Below, in pieces: positions 14,135-16,635 of a DNA stretch of 16,635 bases. The position numbers were made by a program, and so were the translations under genes. The notes beneath the pieces are model-generated. The model saw nothing but the letters and a program-made list of their open reading frames with translations. It was not told where the DNA came from and did no database searches. Source of the DNA: Candidatus Kapaibacterium sp. (GTDB lineage Bacteria > Bacteroidota > Ignavibacteria > Palsa-1295); NCBI GenBank assembly GCA_025450975.1, contig JANWLI010000051.1, positions 1-16,635 of the forward strand, in the 5' to 3' direction. Numbering within the stretch: the first letter of the stretch is position 1; the number at the start of each line of letters is the position of its first letter.

Positions 14135-14524
14135 TTACTGCACCACGATAACGGCTCTGTTCGTATACGTGTACGTAGACTTCGTGGCAAGGAAGTTCAC
14201 CGTTAGCGAGCTGCCGCTCGGAGGCAGGAGGGACGGTGAGTACGTAAATCGCAGGGAATGCATCGCATGCTTCTCTCCCATGTTACCCATTGGATCGCAA
14301 TTGATAACATTCGTATCACCCATCATCGAAGTGATCGCTACAGTAAAATTACATCCACAGCTAAGCACGAGATCGAGTGTCTTACTCGAATCAGCAGCCG
14401 AGAGCCGCAGGGTGTCCGGTTGAATGATAAGCGTGCTGCCATCAGTTGTCGGAGTAGAAGGCTCATCTGAACATCCGCCGACACCGACGAGAAGCAGCGC
14501 AAGTGTAATGAAGAGGTATTTCAT
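14135..14524 (-). CDS. Small secreted lipoprotein, unknown function
   Basis: A 129-residue protein with a classic lipoprotein signal: MKYLFITLALLLVGVGGC, lipid-bearing C18 after V-G-G, then a Ser/Thr/Pro-rich linker. The mature part looks like a small beta-sandwich, with alternating strands around LIIQPDTLRLS, LDLVLSC and SLTVNFLATKS, and the tail ending in AVIVVQ. Apart from C18 it has C56-G-C58 and C76, possibly a disulfide or metal site. H86 and H89, near several Met (M79, M82, M88), could also bind metal. The frame opens 14 codons earlier, but the signal peptide fixes the ATG at 14524. It is last in the four-gene unit, 7 nt after the Cys-rich gene, and convergent with the SulP gene. No family recognised. 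Confidence 0.8.
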   Translation of the reverse strand: MKYLFITLALLLVGVGGCSDEPSTPTTDGSTLIIQPDTLRLSAADSSKTLDLVLSCGCNFTVAITSMMGDTNVINCDPMGNMGEKHAMHSLRFTYSPSLLPPSGSSLTVNFLATKSTYTYTNRAVIVVQ

Positions 14525-14531
14525 AGGCCTG

Positions 14532-14873
14532 TTACTGTTGTGGGTGTGCTCGTCGGATATTTTCAATGCCGATCAGTTCTACCGCATCGACGATCAGTGG
14601 ATAATACCGATCCAATGGACACTCGACCTGATCACGGTCATCGCATGCCTTCGGATTACCGTAACTACAGTCCTGACATACGCTTCGTCTCAGTGCTCCA
14701 ACGTAATCTTCATAGCGCTCACTTGTGGTCGAGAGGATGGCACTAACAATCCTGTCATAATTCGACTCTATCGTGCACACTTTATCGGGTGAGATGCGGC
14801 ACTCTCCACTAGGGCCACGCTCAATACAATGACTACAGACCTTATCCTTAATTGCTGCAAGATAGATACTCAT
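14532..14873 (-). CDS. Cys-rich protein with two four-Cys modules
   Basis: A 113-residue soluble protein without signal peptide or helix anchor, so likely cytosolic. It is an internal duplication. Module one has C13-x2-C16-x8-C25-x7-C33 followed by IESNYDRIVSAI; module two has C66-x2-C69-x7-C77-x7-C85 followed by LDRYYPLIVDAV. Each Cys quartet could bind zinc or an Fe-S cluster, and each is followed by the same short helix pattern (Y-x2-IV-x-A). Translation should be strong: AAGGAGGT, fully complementary to the 16S rRNA tail, stands 5 nt before the ATG. It is 21 nt after the two-helix gene and 7 nt before the lipoprotein gene. I cannot name the family; a cluster-carrying assembly or regulatory protein for the cytochrome is possible. 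Confidence 0.83.
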   Translation of the reverse strand: MSIYLAAIKDKVCSHCIERGPSGECRISPDKVCTIESNYDRIVSAILSTTSERYEDYVGALRRSVCQDCSYGNPKACDDRDQVECPLDRYYPLIVDAVELIGIENIRRAHPQQ

Positions 14874-14878
14874 AACCC

Positions 14879-14886
14879 ACCTCCTT
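14879..14886 (-). promoter_or_regulatory. Full-consensus Shine-Dalgarno AAGGAGGT
   Basis: AAGGAGGT on the minus strand, 5 nt before the ATG at 14871-14873. It is the strongest ribosome site seen in the window and suggests the Cys-rich protein is made in more copies than its operon partners. Confidence 0.7.
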
Positions 14887-14904
14887 ATGTAACATTATGT
14901 GACA
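14885..14904. repeat. Imperfect 10-bp tandem repeat TTATGTRACA
   Basis: TTATGTAACA (14885-14894) is followed directly by TTATGTGACA (14895-14904), one mismatch. It spans the stop codon of the two-helix gene and runs into the strong ribosome site of the next gene. It looks like a small local duplication; no function is evident. Confidence 0.5.
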
Positions 14905-15128
14905 CTTTTGGGCGGAGAGCTCCGAGGTGCGCGCACGAGCGCAAGTAAATAGATCACGACAGCAACGAGCATCAGCGTCAAGCCGATAACGGCGAACTCA
15001 ATAAATGCCAAGGGGTGCGATACCAGAAGCGAGCCTCCGGTACCGATCAGCGCGATCAGGCTAAGGATCGCGGCAAGGCGTATACGCCGTTCAAGTTTAG
15101 TCAGTGGCTCGGTACTCATGTTGTTCAT
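14895..15128 (-). CDS. Small two-helix membrane protein in cytochrome unit
   Basis: A 77-residue protein with an amphipathic basic lead (LTKLERRIRLAA), helices at about residues 17-36 and 41-65, and a polar Pro-rich tail (RAPRSSPPKSVT). The ATG at 15128 overlaps the cytochrome stop as ATGA, a coupling layout. GAGGAGG ends one base before it, which is too close for that ATG and about 10 nt from the in-frame ATG at 15119, so the true start may be the latter (74 residues). No family recognised. Its place straight after the tetrahaem cytochrome suggests a small partner subunit or assembly aid, which is inference. Confidence 0.7.
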   Translation of the reverse strand: MNNMSTEPLTKLERRIRLAAILSLIALIGTGGSLLVSHPLAFIEFAVIGLTLMLVAVVIYLLALVRAPRSSPPKSVT

Positions 15129-15817
15129 TCCTCCTCGTCAGTGGTTGTTGAATCGCTCGGCGCGGTAGATTCATGCGCCGGGACTGCTTTGAGCTTGCCC
15201 GGCTCCCAAAATTCTGCTTCCGCTAGATTGCGTATATCATGCGCAACATCGTGACAACCACTGGTCATACACGACATCCCATTCGATTTCAACGAATCCA
15301 TCATGAGCGGTGTCTCACGGTGCGCAGATGCTTCTTCGAAGCCTCGCGCTCCGTCATGACAATGCAGACATTCGCGATTGTTATAGGGCTCACGCAACTT
15401 GATCGTATCGGGAATCGTCCCGATATACTGGTAGTAGATATGCTCCAGGCCCCGGATCTTAGAACTGAAGTCACCATACATGGTATACTCGGTGTGACAG
15501 GTGTAGCATGCCTGATCCTGCGGAATGCGGTTGTTCTGGAAGTGGATCGCAGGAATGTATTCATTGTCGTCTACATGCAAGCTTTTCCCGTAATCTTCCA
15601 TCACATGGCACGACAAGCAAAACTCCGTTTTCTTCGAATCTTCGATATGGGTCTGAAGTGAGAAGATACCGATGAGCGCCGGTAAGATCAGGATACCCGA
15701 AAAGGCGAGGATCTTTCCACCTTGGGCACGCGTAATTTTCGTGTCAAAGATCAGGATAAGATCCAGTACGATCGTTAAGAGAATGATCCCGAGTAGTATA
15801 GTAAGAGGGGTGATCAT
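15125..15817 (-). CDS. Membrane-anchored tetrahaem cytochrome c, NapC/NirT-like
   Basis: A 230-residue protein with two N-terminal helices (about 3-24 and 37-55) and a periplasmic haem domain. Haem sites are C67-LSC-H71, C104-YTC-H108, C150-LHC-H154 and C183-MTSG-C188-H189; the last is a CX4CH spacing. The stretch TEFCLSCHVMEDYGKSLH is typical of the NapC/NirT/NrfH quinol dehydrogenases, with the Met after CxxCH a possible haem ligand. Such proteins take electrons from menaquinol to periplasmic reductases. A second helix is unusual, since the family mostly has one. The acidic Ser/Thr tail is probably unstructured. The frame opens at a GTG at 15856, but the ATG at 15817 gives a natural signal-anchor. 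No reductase gene lies in the window, so the electron acceptor is unknown. Confidence 0.88.
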   Translation of the reverse strand: MITPLTILLGIILLTIVLDLILIFDTKITRAQGGKILAFSGILILPALIGIFSLQTHIEDSKKTEFCLSCHVMEDYGKSLHVDDNEYIPAIHFQNNRIPQDQACYTCHTEYTMYGDFSSKIRGLEHIYYQYIGTIPDTIKLREPYNNRECLHCHDGARGFEEASAHRETPLMMDSLKSNGMSCMTSGCHDVAHDIRNLAEAEFWEPGKLKAVPAHESTAPSDSTTTDEEE

Positions 15818-15987
15818 AATATCGTAAAAATGTCGGCACCGACCTGAGGCGTACACTCTGTACTTATCATTCGCATGAGTGCTTAAGCGTCTATCGGTGC
15901 CTGGCTATTTATCAACACTTGCGTCGCCAATATCTGTGGGTCAGCAATCGTTTAACCTAAAGGCAATATTCATGCCATCCATGAACC

Positions 15988-16002
15988 TATTGTAATACAA
16001 TA
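15988..16002. promoter_or_regulatory. Perfect 7-1-7 palindrome, operator-like
   Basis: TATTGTAATACAATA is a perfect inverted repeat (arms TATTGTA and TACAATA, one central base). It lies in the 295-bp non-coding region before the tetrahaem cytochrome gene, about 170 nt from its ATG. It has no T tract and a one-base centre, so it is not a terminator; a binding site for a dimeric regulator is likelier. The owner is unknown. Confidence 0.45.
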
Positions 16003-16054
16003 AGTTAGTACTGCCGTTCCCGGCCACAGGCGTAAGTTTTTTTTACGACTGATA

Positions 16055-16085
16055 AAATAAAAACCGCTGCTATTGCTAGCAGCGG
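16055..16085 (-). terminator. Intrinsic terminator after the beta-barrel gene
   Basis: A perfect 9-bp GC-rich stem, CCGCTGCTA at 16064-16072 pairing with TAGCAGCGG at 16077-16085, with a 4-base loop. On the minus strand it is followed by TTTTTATTTTATC. It starts 27 nt after the stop of the beta-barrel gene and closes that transcript, separating it from the tetrahaem cytochrome unit. Confidence 0.88.
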
Positions 16086-16112
16086 CATTTCACACCATAT
16101 CAGGAAGAGCGA

Positions 16113-16635
16113 TTAGAGATGAAAATATACGCTCCCCCTAATAAGAGTCGCTTTGTAGTTGTTCACAACGGCAGGATAATCGGCTTCAAGTTGTTCCTTC
16201 TGCGAGACGAGTTGGAAATCAACCTGTACACCTATATTCCGCGTAATATCATACGATGCCTGAGCATGGAGTCGATTCCAGGTATAGGGTCCGCCAATAA
16301 AGATCTTATCGGGGGCGATACCCACCTTTGTATCAGGTGTGATATAGCTTCCCTCTTTCGAATCGATCATCGAATAGCCGACGACAACTTCGAGGGCTTT
16401 AATGGGCCTTGCTGTCACCGATGCATCAAGGAACAGATCTTTTGTATGCTGCTCGACACTGATCGTGAGCGAATCGCCATAGAGCGGCGTCGGATCAAAC
16501 TGTCCGCGCGAGAACGACGAGGGGATCGCGAAGTCATTCGTCCGATACTCGCTGGTCACCGTAATCCCGACTTGTTCGATCACCTGGTAGTGAATCGTAC
16601 CGCCGATCGATTGCATCTCGTTCGTGAGTCCCGGA
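16113..16635 (-). CDS. Probable beta-barrel outer-membrane protein, C-terminal part
   Basis: The frame stays open to the window edge, so this is the last 173 or so residues of a longer protein. It alternates polar and apolar residues in strand-length runs joined by turns: GGTIHYQVIEQVGITVTSEY, DLFLDASVTARPIKALEVVVGY, RLHAQASYDITRNIGVQVDF, ATLIRGSVYFHL. Amphipathic strands with aromatic edges fit a transmembrane barrel. The last residue is Leu rather than the usual Phe/Trp, with Phe two before it. No TonB box or plug is visible because the N-terminus is missing. It might be a porin, a TonB-linked receptor or the barrel of a porin-cytochrome conduit. A strong terminator follows it. Barrel type is likely, specific function unknown. 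Confidence 0.7.
   Translation of the reverse strand, partial: PGLTNEMQSIGGTIHYQVIEQVGITVTSEYRTNDFAIPSSFSRGQFDPTPLYGDSLTISVEQHTKDLFLDASVTARPIKALEVVVGYSMIDSKEGSYITPDTKVGIAPDKIFIGGPYTWNRLHAQASYDITRNIGVQVDFQLVSQKEQLEADYPAVVNNYKATLIRGSVYFHL

Noticed and set aside
16031..16050. Poly-T stretch with CGTAA/TTACG arms as a terminator
   Set aside because: Stem of 5 AT-rich pairs with the T run inside the loop; not an intrinsic terminator layout.
1..16635. tRNA, rRNA, CRISPR arrays, insertion sequences or phage genes
   Set aside because: None seen on either strand; no repeat-spacer pattern, transposase or integrase motifs.

Overview
The window reads as a chromosomal segment of a Gram-negative, respiring bacterium. 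Lipoprotein signals, c-type cytochromes, a putative outer-membrane barrel and a cbb3-type (C-family) haem-copper oxidase operon all point that way. The non-proteobacterial build of the oxidase operon, and a TAnnTTTG promoter-like box before one gene, would suit the Bacteroidota/Chlorobiota/Ignavibacteria/Kapabacteria side of the tree. That placement is inference, because there is no rRNA or marker phylogeny here.

Layout. (1) Positions 1-624 (+) hold the 3' part of hemN, oxygen-independent coproporphyrinogen oxidase. (2) Positions 640-8925 (-) form one tightly packed ten-gene unit, transcribed right to left: dihaem cytochrome c lipoprotein, ccoN, a four-helix membrane protein of unknown function, ccoO, a two-helix protein with a CcoS-like tail, a 67-residue anchor resembling the N-terminus of CcoP, ccoI (Cu-transporting P-type ATPase), a TauE/SafE-UreH-type membrane protein, a 70-residue two-helix protein, and a CcoG/NapH-like polyferredoxin. 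Gene gaps run from an 11-nt overlap to 14 nt. (3) Positions 8926-9242 are non-coding and probably hold the oxidase promoter region. (4) Positions 9243-12315 (-) encode a regulatory trio: cytosolic PAS histidine kinase, NtrC-type sigma-54 activator and a lone receiver protein. (5) Positions 12439-14103 (+), divergent from the kinase, encode a SulP anion transporter with a STAS domain. (6) Positions 14135-15817 (-) are a four-gene unit: membrane-anchored tetrahaem NapC/NirT-type cytochrome, a small two-helix protein, a Cys-rich protein made of two four-Cys modules, and a small lipoprotein. (7) At 16113-16635 (-) lies the 3' end of a probable beta-barrel outer-membrane protein, followed by a clear intrinsic terminator.

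How it may work together. CcoN and CcoO form the oxidase core. CcoI and the TauE/SafE-like protein probably handle copper, and the CcoG-like protein probably handles copper reduction or redox steps in assembly. HemN supplies haem under low oxygen. There is no canonical ccoP, ccoH or free ccoS. The sequence suggests that CcoP is split into a membrane anchor and a dihaem lipoprotein, and that CcoS is fused to an extra helix. The kinase/NtrC pair sits directly upstream on the same strand and is a good candidate regulator, with a weak sigma-54-like element in the leader. The tetrahaem unit looks like a second, separate quinol-to-periplasm electron branch whose terminal partner is not in the window.
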